From Zantedeschia hybrid cultivar (Eukaryota; Streptophyta; Magnoliopsida; Alismatales; Araceae): a DNA stretch of 64,000 nucleotides. The notes beneath the pieces were generated by a model. That model was not told where the DNA came from and searched no databases. It saw nothing but the letters and a program-made list of their open reading frames with translations. Location of the stretch: the NCBI GenBank assembly GCA_030544215.1, contig JARZZO010000013.1, positions 21,876,729-21,940,728 of the forward strand, read 5' to 3'. This document shows positions 1 to 8,362 of the stretch, one piece after another; position 1 is the first letter of the stretch; each line of letters begins with the position of its first letter. The position numbers and the translations under genes were made by a program.

Positions 1-533
1 TCGAGGAGGAGAATACTTGAGTACTAATTTCACACAATTCTTAAAGAATAATAGTATCCTTTCTCAGCTAACCCTACCATATACACCACAGATGAATGGT
101 GTATCAAAAAGGAGGAATCACACCTTGTTGGACATGGTGCGATCCATGATGAGCTTTTCGAGATTACCAGTGTCCCTCTGGGGGTATGCTCTAGAGTCAG
201 CAGCATACCTACTAAACAGAGTACCCAGCAAGTCTGTGGCCGCTACTCTATATGAGATATGGAAAGGTAGGAAACCAGAATTTAAACATGTTAAAGTCTG
301 GGGTTGCCCAGCTCATGTAAAGAGGCATGATCCAGACAAGCTGGAATCACGAACTGATAAATGAAGGTTTGTGGGATATCCAAAGGAAACCTTTGGATAC
401 TTTTTTTACTATCCTGGTGAACAAAAGGTGTTTGTCGCCAGGAAAGCTGTCTTCCTAGAAGAGGAATACCTTCTCCAAGAGAACAATGGGAGTAAAATAG
501 TACTGGAAGAGGTTCCAGATCCCCAAACAGTTG
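1..533 (+). pseudogene. Copia integrase C-terminal half (element A)
   Basis: Translation gives the end of a copia integrase core and its C-terminal region. The catalytic Glu lies in the NGVSKRRNHTLL segment, where Lys replaces the Glu of NGISERRNRT in element C, so the third acidic residue is lost. The segments VPSKSV and KVWGCPAHVKR follow. A TGA at 362-364 interrupts the frame where element C has a Cys codon. The frame then continues through RFVGYP-like and FVARKAVFLEEE-like segments until Tat-1 starts at 534. The gene is a dead fragment of gag-pol, and the rest resumes at 8363. Confidence 0.9.
529..533. repeat. Target site duplication of Tat-1 (AGTTG), left copy
   Basis: AGTTG precedes the TGATGAGG start of the 5' LTR and recurs at 8363-8367 just after the 3' LTR. 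Element C carries the empty site (CAAACAGCTACATTAT at about 58083), which confirms one 5-bp duplication. Confidence 0.95.
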
Positions 534-1428
534 TGATGAGGCAGAATCCGATTCGGCCCATTAAAGCGAGCCCAAAACCCGTTCAGCCCAGCAGCAACAG
601 TGCAAGGCCCCCAGGGAGCCTTCGGCCCGTTAGCGGCCCAATAGCCCTCGGCCCATAAGCGGCACCGTCGCTCTCGGCCCAACAGGCTTCAGCCCGTCAG
701 CGGCCCATCAGCCTACGGCCCGGGAACAGCACGGCAGCCCAGGGCCCAGCAGGCTTCGGCCCATCAGCGGCCCAACCCCCTTCGGCCCGATAGCCGAGTC
801 CGGCCCACTCCGGTGGCGGACCGGGCACTATGGCGGTTTACCAGTAAGCCCAAACATAGTCCTATATCGGCTACCACCGTTAACCATCCTCTATCATCTG
901 CTATAAATACACCGCTATTTATTGTCAAAGGGATGCTCTCTCAAGCCTCCGAGACCCTTAAGGACTACGGTCCAAAAAGCATTAAAGCTGCTCTCTTTGC
1001 CTTCTGACTCGAATCTTCTTCAGGAGCTAACTTGACCGTCGGAGGGGGTTCCTAAGGGCCAGAGCCCGGGACTCCTGCTGACTGGTTTTCTTCTTCTTTC
1101 CCTCCTGCAGGAGCTCGGTTCGAATCATCGCCGACCTTCCCGAGTCGGTCTCGGCCGCCCACCTCGGACTCCTCTCCCTGGTCTCGACGCCGTGCGCCGG
1201 CTGCCCCGCGACAGAGTAAACTCGGTCTCGCGCCGCCCCTTCGTCCGCCGAAGGAGCTTTGGCCCCGACTACCCGGAGCGAGCCAACCTCCGGACCTTCA
1301 GCATCGCCTCTGCATCCTTCGCCTTCCGGATCCCCGTCGGGCCCCTTACACCGATCCGAACCGGCTTCGGATCCTCTTCTATGGATTCCAGCCTCGGAAT
1401 CCGGTCGTGATAGATCCAGTCTACATCA
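534..1428 (+). repeat. Tat-1 5' LTR
   Basis: 895 bp, starting TGATGAGG and ending CTACATCA. A TATA box (TATAAATA) at 902-909 marks the likely U3 promoter, with R/U5 downstream. The first 300 bp are rich in CGGCCC-type triplets (CTTCGGCCCATCAGCGGCCC variants). ORFs across it are spurious. Confidence 0.95.
902..909 (+). promoter_or_regulatory. LTR TATA box (Tat-1 5' LTR)
   Basis: TATAAATA, with the same sequence at 7836-7843, 43943-43950 and 54234-54241 in the other three Tat LTRs. It is the only good TATA element in the LTR and would start the genomic RNA about 30 bp downstream. Confidence 0.7.
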
Positions 1429-1430
1429 CG

Positions 1431-1448
1431 TGGCGCCGTCTGTGGGAA
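1431..1448 (+). promoter_or_regulatory. Primer binding site (Tat-1)
   Basis: TGGCGCCGTCTGTGGGAA begins two bases after the 5' LTR. Tat-2 has the same site with one change (TGGCACC...). The position and the TGG start fit a tRNA 3' end complement. I cannot name the tRNA with certainty. Confidence 0.8.
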
Positions 1449-1463
1449 ACCAACAAACAAGTC

Positions 1464-2150
1464 ATGTCTCAACAACTTGCAAACCGACGATCCGGTCAAA
1501 GCAAAGCAGAGGCACGGGAAGTCTCAGCGCAGCTACTACCCTCCGAAGGCACCCCGTCCGTCCCTTCGAGCACGGCTTGGCTAGCTATGCCAGGGTCCAC
1601 GGCTGAAGATAACCGGATAAAGGAACTTCAGCAGCAAATGACCACACTGACTGCCACGGTCGCATCTTTAGCGGACATGGTATCCGCCATGGCCCAGTAT
1701 CTAGGGATACTGAGCCAACTCCCTGGTCAAGCACCTCCCTTTCGCCCTGAACAGAACCATGAGCTTCGGCCAGCGCCTCCGCAAGTCTTTGCCGACGAGG
1801 CCGTTTCGGCAAACGAGCCCTCAGCACCACTAGCCCCTCCAGCGGCTCATCATCAACCTGCAAATCAAGAACCTTCACATGGGTGGTATCGAAAGGAACG
1901 GGGCCGAGGCAAGCGACAGGGTCTGCAGCCACGACACCTACCGCTGATTGCTCCCCCTTCCCGAATGCTTACGGAGATAAGATCAATGCTTCGGCCGCCA
2001 CAGCGTATAAAGACTGACCTTCGCCGAAGGGATTCCGGCAAGTACTGCGAATATCACTGCGCGATCGGCCATACGACTGACGAATGCCGGCACCTTCGGG
2101 AGGAGATAGATCGCCTCGTCAGAGAAGGCCAACTGCCACAATACCAGTAG
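1464..2150 (+). pseudogene. Reduced Gag with zinc knuckle (Tat-1)
   Basis: ATG at 1464 is the same start as in Tat-2 gag (MSQ...RRSGQS). 228 codons. The N-terminal about 160 residues match Tat-2, including a Leu/Gln-rich helix (LQQQMTTLTATVASLADMVS). The text then jumps to the C-terminal knuckle with C195, H198, H203 and C208 (C-x2-H-x4-H-x4-C), followed by EEIDRLVREGQLPQY and a TAG at 2148. The central capsid domain (about residues 160-340 of Tat-2 Gag) is absent. Gag would normally bind and package the RNA; this version could bind RNA but not assemble a particle alone. It is open, so it may still be translated. Confidence 0.8.
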
Positions 2151-2484
2151 GAATGGCCTCGACAGAGGCGCAACTCGATGACCTCAGAGCGGTAAGGCAA
2201 CATCCAAGGAGATCCTCTTCTCCAAGGCTATGCCTCTGAAACAGCTGAAGTGTTTGTAAACGAAAGCGACAGGGGGGCTCATGGATTCGGGACCCTTTCG
2301 GACACGCATCCCCCATTTTATTTGAAAAACGGAGTACCTTCGGCACTTCCTGTAAATTACACCCTCCGGACTTTCAGCTGGAAGATATGAATAAAGGTCT
2401 CTTTTTCAGAAAACCTGATGATATTCATTCAAGTCTGCGGCAACCCAATCCCAGAGTGGTTCCGACTACAAGTGCCGAACCTAC
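2151..2484 (+). other. Deletion scar between gag and the tandem array (Tat-1)
   Basis: About 330 bp without a supported gene. It contains the start of the post-pol spacer (GGAAGATATGAATAAAG at about 2380 matches GGAAGGTATGAATAAAG at 49622 just after Tat-2 integrase). The whole pol region of about 4 kb has therefore been lost here between gag and this spacer. Confidence 0.75.
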
Positions 2485-3163
2485 GCGGCATGGTTATAAA
2501 GTCCGCGGGTCCTTTTTGATCCGACGAATGGCTCTCGGCAATGTAATCCGGATCAGGACGCGGCATGGTTCTAAAGTCCGCGCCTCCTTCGATCCGACGA
2601 ATGGCTCTCGGCCATGTAATCCAGATCAGGACGCGACACGGTTCTAAAGTCCGCGGGTCCTTTTTGATCCGACGAATGGCTCTCGGCCATGTAATCCGGA
2701 TCAGGACGCGGCAAGGTTTTCTAAAGTCCGCGGGTCCTTTTTGATCTGACGAATGTCTCTCGGCCATGTAATCCGGATCAGGACGCGGCATGGTTCTAAA
2801 GTCCGCGCCTCCTTTTTGATCCGACGAATGGCTCTCGGCCATGTAATCCGGATCAGGACGCGGCATGGTTCTAAAGTCCGCGGGTCCTTTTTGATTCGAC
2901 GAATGGCTCTCGGCCATGTAATCCGGATCAAGACGCGGCATGGTTCTAAAGTCCGCGGGTCCTTTTTGATCCGACGAATGGCTCTCGGCCATGTAATCCG
3001 GATCAGGACGCGGCAAGGTTTTCTAAAGTCCGCGGGTCCTTTTTGATCCGACGAATGGCTCTCGGCCATGTAATCCGGATCAGGACGCGGCAAGGGTTTC
3101 TAAAGTCCGCGGGTCCTTTTTGATCCGACGAATGGCTCTCGGCCATGTAATCCGGATCAAGAC
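2485..3163 (+). repeat. About 75-bp tandem array (9 units) in Tat-1
   Basis: Nine units of 72-78 bp begin at GCGGCA (2485, 2560, 2633, 2708, 2785, 2860, 2935, 3010, 3086). Each carries AAAGTCCGCGGGTCC, GATCCGACGAATGGCT and CGGCCATGTAATCCGGATCA. The array reads open in several frames on both strands only because it is repetitive. It is absent from Tat-2 apart from one related unit near 49950. Confidence 0.93.
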
Positions 3164-3439
3164 GCGGCATGGCATTCAAAGTCCGTGTAAACCGTACCGG
3201 GAGTGGCTTCGGCCATGCAAACCGTATCGGGAGCGGCATGGTATTCTAAGTCCGTGTAAACCGTACCGGGAGTGGCTTCGGCCATGCAAACCGTATCGGG
3301 AGCGGCATGGTATTCTAAGTCCGTGTAAACCGTACCGGGAGTGGCTTCGGCCATGCAAACCGTATCGGGAGCGGCATGGTATTCTAAGTCCGTGTAAACC
3401 GTATCGGGAGTGGCTTCGGCCATGCAAACCGTATCGGAA
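3164..3439 (+). repeat. 69-bp tandem array (4 units) in Tat-1
   Basis: Units of exactly 69 bp start at 3164, 3233, 3302 and 3371. Each contains GTCCGTGTAAACCGTACCGG, TGGCTTCGGCCATGCAAACC and GTATCGGGAGCGGCATGGTA. It is a divergent relative of the preceding 75-bp unit. The same array lies after integrase in Tat-2 (49655-49935), so it belongs to the ancestral 3' spacer. Confidence 0.93.
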
Positions 3440-3812
3440 GCGGCACGGTTCTTCTTAAGCCCGCAGATACCTTGATCCGAGGGTGGCTTCGGCCACGTAT
3501 ACCGGATCGGGAAGCGGCAAGGTATATCTCTAAGTTCGCATAAGCAGAAGCAGGAGTGGCTTCGGCCACACGATCCGCATCCAGGGCGGCGGGATACCCC
3601 TTCGGAACATATGGACCACGTTAGTAAAGGCCCCGGCCGAATACTGTGGCAATATTCCTATCCGAACCCACATCGGGTCTCGGCCTTGCAAGCTATAGCG
3701 CACGACGGCAGGGTCTCAGACTTCCGAAAGGCCAGATTCGGTCAAATCATGCATAAGATATCAAGGTAAAGCCGGAAATACTTCTTGTATTCACAAAAAA
3801 GGAAGTACAAAA
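3440..3812 (+). other. Diverged spacer of Tat-1
   Basis: Degenerate relatives of the tandem unit (TGGCTTCGGCCACGTATACC near 3486, TGGCTTCGGCCACACGATCC near 3557), then unique spacer. It is co-linear with 49960-50400 of Tat-2. No gene seen. Confidence 0.7.
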
Positions 3813-4052
3813 ACCGGCCATATCCTTGACCGAAGGTTTACAAAAGAAGAAGAAGCATAAACCGGCCATATCCTTGGCCGAAGGTTTACAACATAAGAAG
3901 AAGCGTAAACCGGCCATATCCTTGGCCGAAGGTTTACAACATAAGAAGAAGCGTAAACCGGCCATATCCTTGGCCGAAGGTTTACAACATAAGAAGAAGC
4001 GTAAACCGGCCATATCCTTGGCCGAAGATTTACAACAGAAGAAGAAGCGGAA
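3813..4052 (+). repeat. 48-bp minisatellite (5 units), downstream of the antisense gene
   Basis: Five units of exactly 48 bp start at ACCGGCC (3813, 3861, 3909, 3957, 4005) and contain CATATCCTTGGCCGAAGG and a Lys-codon-like AAGAAGAAGCG. As 48 is divisible by three, both strands stay open, giving false repetitive ORFs. It lies 20 bp from the stop of the antisense gene, in its 3' UTR on the minus strand. Tat-2 has only about one unit at about 50385-50430. Confidence 0.93.
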
Positions 4053-4071
4053 ACCGGGGCAGGTCCCCGCG

Positions 4072-6582
4072 TCAGTCTTCGGCTGCCTCCTCCACCTCGG
4101 CTGCGGCTTGCCCCGGAGACAGAGAAGGAGAATCCACGATCTGCACAGCTTCGGGAGGGTCAGCCTCCTCAGGGGCCTCCTCGGCGGGCGCGACTTCGTC
4201 GCCTGGCGCTGGAGTCGAGGCCCTTTCGGCCATAAGCTCCTTCCACCAGGATAGGAGCTCCCTGGCTTCCTCACCCCTCGGTAGGGCGACCCCGGTCAGA
4301 TCGACGCTCGGGCAGGCCCTCTGGGCGACAGCCAGCCCGAGGTCGAAGACCGAAGAAGACGCCAGCAGTTGAGCTTGGAGGATCTCTTCGGCGTAGTCCG
4401 GGCCGGCCTTGTAGTCGGCTACGGCCGAGTCCGCCACCTCCTCCAACTTCTGCTTCAACGCCGATACTTCCTCGGCATGGCGGCGCTTCTCCGAAGCCCG
4501 CCGAGAGTCCTTATCCTGGATCTGGGCCTTGAGGGCCCGGATCTCAGACTGAGCCGCAGCGAGCTCACCCTCGGCCTTCTCCTTCTCCCGCTCGGCCTTC
4601 ACCTTGGCCTCGGAGGAAGCACGGGCCTCTGCTGCCCTCTCCTCCAGCTGCACCCGCGCCCAGGCGCTCGCGGTTACGAGCCCATCGACTAAGGACTCGA
4701 TACAGGGCACCACCGAAGTACCCTCGCCCGAACCGGCCGGCTCCCTCTCGGCCTCCAGGAGCTTGAGTCGGAGCAGCTCCTGATGGTGCATCAGGACGCT
4801 ACCCGTCACCGCAGCCTACGGACCGAAAACAGACAAGGATCAGAGAAAATCAAAGGAACAGCTAAGGAAAGCTAGATTGAAGCACATTCAAGCTTCTTAC
4901 CTGGACCGCCAACCGAGCGCTCATCGCCGCCAGGTCGGTGACCGAATGGTCCTTCAGCTCTTCGAAAGCCGAAAGGAGAGTAAGACTGCGGAGCAGACGG
5001 AGGCACGTCTGCGAGTCCTCCATACTCTCGTCCTTGTAAACCCCCGGTTCGGGGTGCCACCACTCGCGTTGCGCCCGGGGCGCCTGCGACCCGGCGCCTT
5101 CGTCATCGGCCCCTGCCGATACGACCGGAGGGGAGTCGCCCCTCGGCATCTCGGGAGACACCATCCTGGCAGCCCTTCGGGCCCCGGCGCTTCTCCTGAT
5201 CAGCGGAGCTGGCTCCGCCTCTTCGGCCTCTTCCGACCGGGGGCGCTTCGACGCTCGGTCGCCCCTTCGAGCGGTGAACTTAGTCTTACGCTCCCTCTCG
5301 AGAGCGGCGGCGGCAGCACGGCCTTCGGTGGAGGCCGCTGTCCTTGGGACCCCGCCTCGGGTCCTCGGAGCTCCGGCGCCTCGGCCGGACCCACCTGCCG
5401 CCTGCGGGGTCGGTGCCCGGCCCGGACCGCGCTGGTCGGATATCCGGGCGAGGAGGGCGTCGAGATCGGCCATTGCTGCAAGCAAGAAGAACATGTTAGA
5501 AACAAAACAGTAACCAAGTGCAAACTTAAAGCCGACTTACCCTCGGCCGAAACTTCATCAGCCTCCTGAGCCGGAGGAGCTTCGGCCGGAGGAGCGACAG
5601 CACTTCCTTCGCGGCCTCGAGGAGTCTCCCCGGGAGGAAGGTAGGGGAAGGCCCACTCCGGGTCGGACCGAGGATCTGGCCATACCCCGGCATTCACCAG
5701 CCGCTCTGACACGCTGAGGAGCCCCCAGACGTTGTACGGGGCCATGATCTGGATATGGCCCACGAGGGTGCTCTGTACGGAGGTCAGAGCAGGAGGGTCC
5801 GAGAGGCCTTCGGCCAGCGGCGCCCATTTAGTAGGAAAGGGCCACACGCCCTTCTCGTTCTCCGGCAGAGAGATGAAGACGAACTTCCTCTTCCAGCCGT
5901 GGATGGACGAGGGCTTCCCGGAGAATATGCTTCGGCCGACCCGAGGGACGAAGCAGTACCACTCGGATTTTCCCTGCCTTTGGATTTTGAAGAGGTAGCG
6001 GAAGACGTTGATAGAAGGATTGATGTGTATACGAGCAAAGACGCTCAAAAATCCGTATACAGTGCGCCAGGAGTTGGGAAAAAGCTGAGACGGGGCCAGC
6101 CCGTAGAAGCTGAGAAGGTTGATGACAAAGGTGGGAAGAGGAAGACGGAAGCCCGCCTCGAAACTATCTACGTAGATGGAGAAGGAACCCGGGCGGAGAG
6201 TGTTAGCCCGGGTGGCGGAGTCAGGCCGAAGAGCGGTCGTCCAGGAAGGAAGCTGGAAGTAAGAAACAAGGTGCCTCACCTCTGCGTCCGAAAGGGCGCA
6301 GGACGCTTCCGAAGCAATGTCGGGACGACGGCGTCCCGAGGTGGAAGCCCGGCCAGGGTTCCGGACCTCCTCGGAAGCCTTGGCCCCAGAAGCCTCGGCC
6401 CCGGAGACCTCGGTCCCGGAAGCCTCGGACCCCTCAGCCCCAGAGTTCTCAGGCTCTTCAGACATCGCGGAAGCAAGGGAATCCAAGGTGAGGGGATCTG
6501 ACAGAGAAGATTTCGGAGAGTGGGAAGGAGTATACTCCTCGTCCGAAGGAGTAATCTCACTGGAAGAAGGACTCCGGACCAT
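4072..6582 (-). CDS. Antisense spliced gene of Tat-1 (Transposase_28-like protein with coiled coil)
   Basis: Three exons on the minus strand: 6582-5541, 5475-4901 and 4815-4072. Introns of 65 and 85 nt have GTAAGT/GCAG and GTAAGA/GTAG borders, and the frames join without a stop to give 786 residues. Exon 1: Ser/Glu-rich acidic tail (about 1-95), then a compact domain (about 100-250) with GFRLPLPTFVINLLSFYGLA and INVFRYLFKIQ. This resembles the family named 'putative gypsy type transposon' (Transposase_28, PF04195) as I remember it. Exon 2: basic stretch (RASKRPRSEE) that could be a nuclear signal. Exon 3: Ala/Glu/Lys coiled coil and an acidic end. The start chosen is the ATG shared with Tat-2 (MVRS). 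It has its own TATA box. Function is unknown; antisense ORFs at this place are known in Tat-group elements. The product assignment is from remembered family features, not a search. Confidence 0.8.
4816..4900 (-). other. Intron 2 of the Tat-1 antisense gene
   Basis: Phase-0 intron, donor CAG|GTAAGA (4900) and acceptor GTCCGTAG|GCTGC (4817-4816). The matching intron of Tat-2 (51204-51290) keeps both borders. Confidence 0.75.
5476..5540 (-). other. Intron 1 of the Tat-1 antisense gene
   Basis: Phase-1 intron, donor GAGG|GTAAGT (5540) and acceptor TTGCTTGCAG|CAATGG (5476). Tat-2 keeps the same borders at 51867-51933 while the interior differs. Confidence 0.8.
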
Positions 6583-6848
6583 AAGATCGTGAAGGGGAGA
6601 AAGAAGGCCAAGGCTTACTCGCAGGAAGGGGGAGGAAATCTCTTCTGAACCAAGCACAGCTTCTCAGGCCACCCAGCTCCACCAGCGATGCGCTCTGAGG
6701 AATGGAGATCCTCCCACGGTGGCCGGCGAGCTCGGACGAAGCCTTCAGGGAGCTATCCTTTCGCCGGAGAAGGGGGAGAGCTCGGGTGATCGCAGGGGAA
6801 ACGCAAGCGCAGCAGCAGGAAGAAGAACAGTGCCCTGCTGTGAGCTTG

Positions 6849-6856
6849 TATTTATA
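6849..6856 (-). promoter_or_regulatory. TATA box of the antisense gene (Tat-1)
   Basis: TATAAATA on the minus strand (CTTATAAATACAAGC), 267 bp before the chosen ATG. The equivalent in Tat-2 is at 53245-53252. It would give a 5' UTR of about 235 nt. Confidence 0.65.
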
Positions 6857-6934
6857 AGCCCCATCCGAAGCGCCTCCCGCCGAAGCCAACGGCCGAGATC
6901 GTCCCCTTCGTCCCATCGCTCCTCTCGGATGCCC

Positions 6935-7052
6935 GCCACGTGCACCGTCCTTCGGCAATGATGGCGGGCAGGCTCCGGGACTTAAAGCAGAGCGATCAAC
7001 GGCCGAGGGCGCTCCGACCCTTCGGCTGATCACCCGGATGTCCGCCACGTGT
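6935..7052 (-). promoter_or_regulatory. Paired G-box/ABRE-like sites upstream of the antisense gene
   Basis: CACGTGGC occurs at 6935-6942 and ACACGTGGC at 7044-7052 (minus strand), 80 and 190 bp upstream of the TATA box. Both are conserved in Tat-2 at 53331-53338 and 53440-53448. ACACGTGGC is the classic plant ABRE/G-box core bound by bZIP factors; activity here is inferred. Confidence 0.5.
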
Positions 7053-7450
7053 CCCGATCCGCGTGCGGAAGGAGGGAGCGGCGGCAATCAGAGTGGAGCC
7101 TCGGGCAGAGAGCCGAGGCGATCCGCGACCCGCGAGCGGTCAGGATCCTTTTGTGCTTTTGACGGAGCGGCCGGATGCGCGACGCGTGTCCCGTGCTTCC
7201 TCGCGAGGCGACGCCCGTCCCGTCCATTTAATGAAGCCTGACGCGAGTCAGAGGGCTCGGCCCTTCGGCTTCGGAGCTTTGAGCCTTCGTCGCCACTCCG
7301 AGCGAAGTCGAAGCAACCGCATGGCCCTCGGCCGACCGAGGGCACCCTCTTTTCAAAGAAAAAGAACAGAGCTTCGGGTAAGATACCTGTTACGAATATT
7401 CTCGCACTAGCTTCGGGCTATACTCTCTCCATCTCAGAACTGAGGAAGAC
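7053..7450 (-). other. GC-rich spacer between antisense promoter and 3' LTR (Tat-1)
   Basis: No supported gene. It is co-linear with 53450-53840 of Tat-2 and probably serves as upstream promoter sequence for the antisense gene. Short ORFs here have no family likeness. Confidence 0.5.
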
Positions 7451-7467
7451 AAGAGTGGGGGGCTATG
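7451..7467 (+). promoter_or_regulatory. Polypurine tract (Tat-1)
   Basis: AAGAGTGGGGGGCTATG lies directly before the 3' LTR and is identical in Tat-2. It is the expected primer for plus-strand DNA synthesis. Confidence 0.85.
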
Positions 7468-8362
7468 TGATGAGGCAGAATCCGATTCGGCCCATTAAAG
7501 CGAGCCCAAAACCCGTTCAGCCCAGCAGCAGCAGTGCAAGGCCCCCAGGGAGCCTTCGGCCCATTAGCGGACCAATAGCCCTCGGCCCATAAGCGGCACT
7601 GTCGCTCCCGGCCCAACAGGCTTCAGCCCGTCAGCGGCCCATCAGCCTACGGCCCGGGAACAGCACGGCAGCCCAGGGCCCAGCAGGCTTCGGCCCATCA
7701 GTGGCCCAACCCCCTTCGGCCCGATAGCCGAGTCCGGCCCACTCCGGTGGCGGACCGGGCACTATGGCGGTTTACCAGTAAGCCCAAACATAGTCCTATA
7801 TCGGCTGCCACCGTTAACCATCCTCTATCCTCGGCTATAAATACACCGCTATTTATTGTCAAAGGGATGCTCTCTCAAGCCTCCGAGACCCTTAAGGACT
7901 ACGGTCCAAAAAGCATTAAAGCTGCTCTCTTTGCCTTCTGAATCGAATCTTCTTCAGGAGCTAACTTGACCGTCGGAGAGGGTTCCTAAGGGCCAGAGCC
8001 CGAGACTCCTACTGACTGGTTTTCTTCTTCTTTCCCTCCTGCAGGAGCTCGGTTCGAATCATCGCCGACCTTCCCGAGTCGGTCTCGGCCGCCCACCTCG
8101 GACTCCTCTCCCTGGTCTCGACGCCGTGCGCTGGCTGCCCCGCGACAGAGTAAACTCGGTCTCGCGCCGCCCCTTCGTCCGCCGAAGGAGCTTCGGCCCC
8201 GACTACCCGGAGCGAGCCAGCCTCCGGACCTTCGGCATCGCCTCTGCATCCTTCGCCTTCCGGATCCCCGTTGGGCCCCTTACACCGATCCGAACCGGCT
8301 TCGGATCCTCTTCTACGGATTCCAGCCTCGGAATCCGGTCGTGATAGATCCAGTCTACATCA
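7468..8362 (+). repeat. Tat-1 3' LTR
   Basis: 895 bp, aligned without gaps to the 5' LTR with about 19 differences by eye. It ends CTACATCA and is followed by the TSD AGTTG (8363-8367), after which copia A resumes. TATA box at 7836-7843. Confidence 0.95.

Larger units (their letters stand above)
534..8362 (+). mobile_element. Tat-1: Tat-lineage Ty3/gypsy element lacking pol
   Basis: Complete 7.8-kb LTR element with 895-bp LTRs (534-1428, 7468-8362), a primer binding site, a reduced gag, three tandem arrays, an antisense spliced gene and a polypurine tract. Protease, reverse transcriptase, RNase H and integrase are all missing, so it can only move in trans. By hand alignment the LTRs differ at about 19 of 895 sites (about 2%), which points to a fairly recent insertion. 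I assign it to the Tat lineage by homology with Tat-2, by the Gag knuckle type (C-x2-H-x4-H-x4-C), and by the antisense ORF before the 3' LTR, a known feature of Tat-group elements such as Grande. Confidence 0.9.

Noticed and set aside
1192..1410. ORFs inside Tat LTRs, repeated at 8126-8344 and others at 44059-44403 and 54350-54694
   Set aside because: They recur because LTRs are repeated. They lie in R/U5 sequence and have no domain.
3164..3439. Regular repeats that might look like a CRISPR array
   Set aside because: The whole unit is repeated, with no unique spacers, and this is plant nuclear DNA.
2429..3569. Several overlapping repetitive ORFs of up to 195 codons on both strands
   Set aside because: They come from the 75- and 69-bp tandem arrays. 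They start and stop within repeats and are open on both strands without a start context or family likeness.
4877..6501. Long plus-strand ORFs (230 and 248 codons)
   Set aside because: Shadows of the antisense gene. No conserved plus-strand frame in Tat-2 and no known motif.
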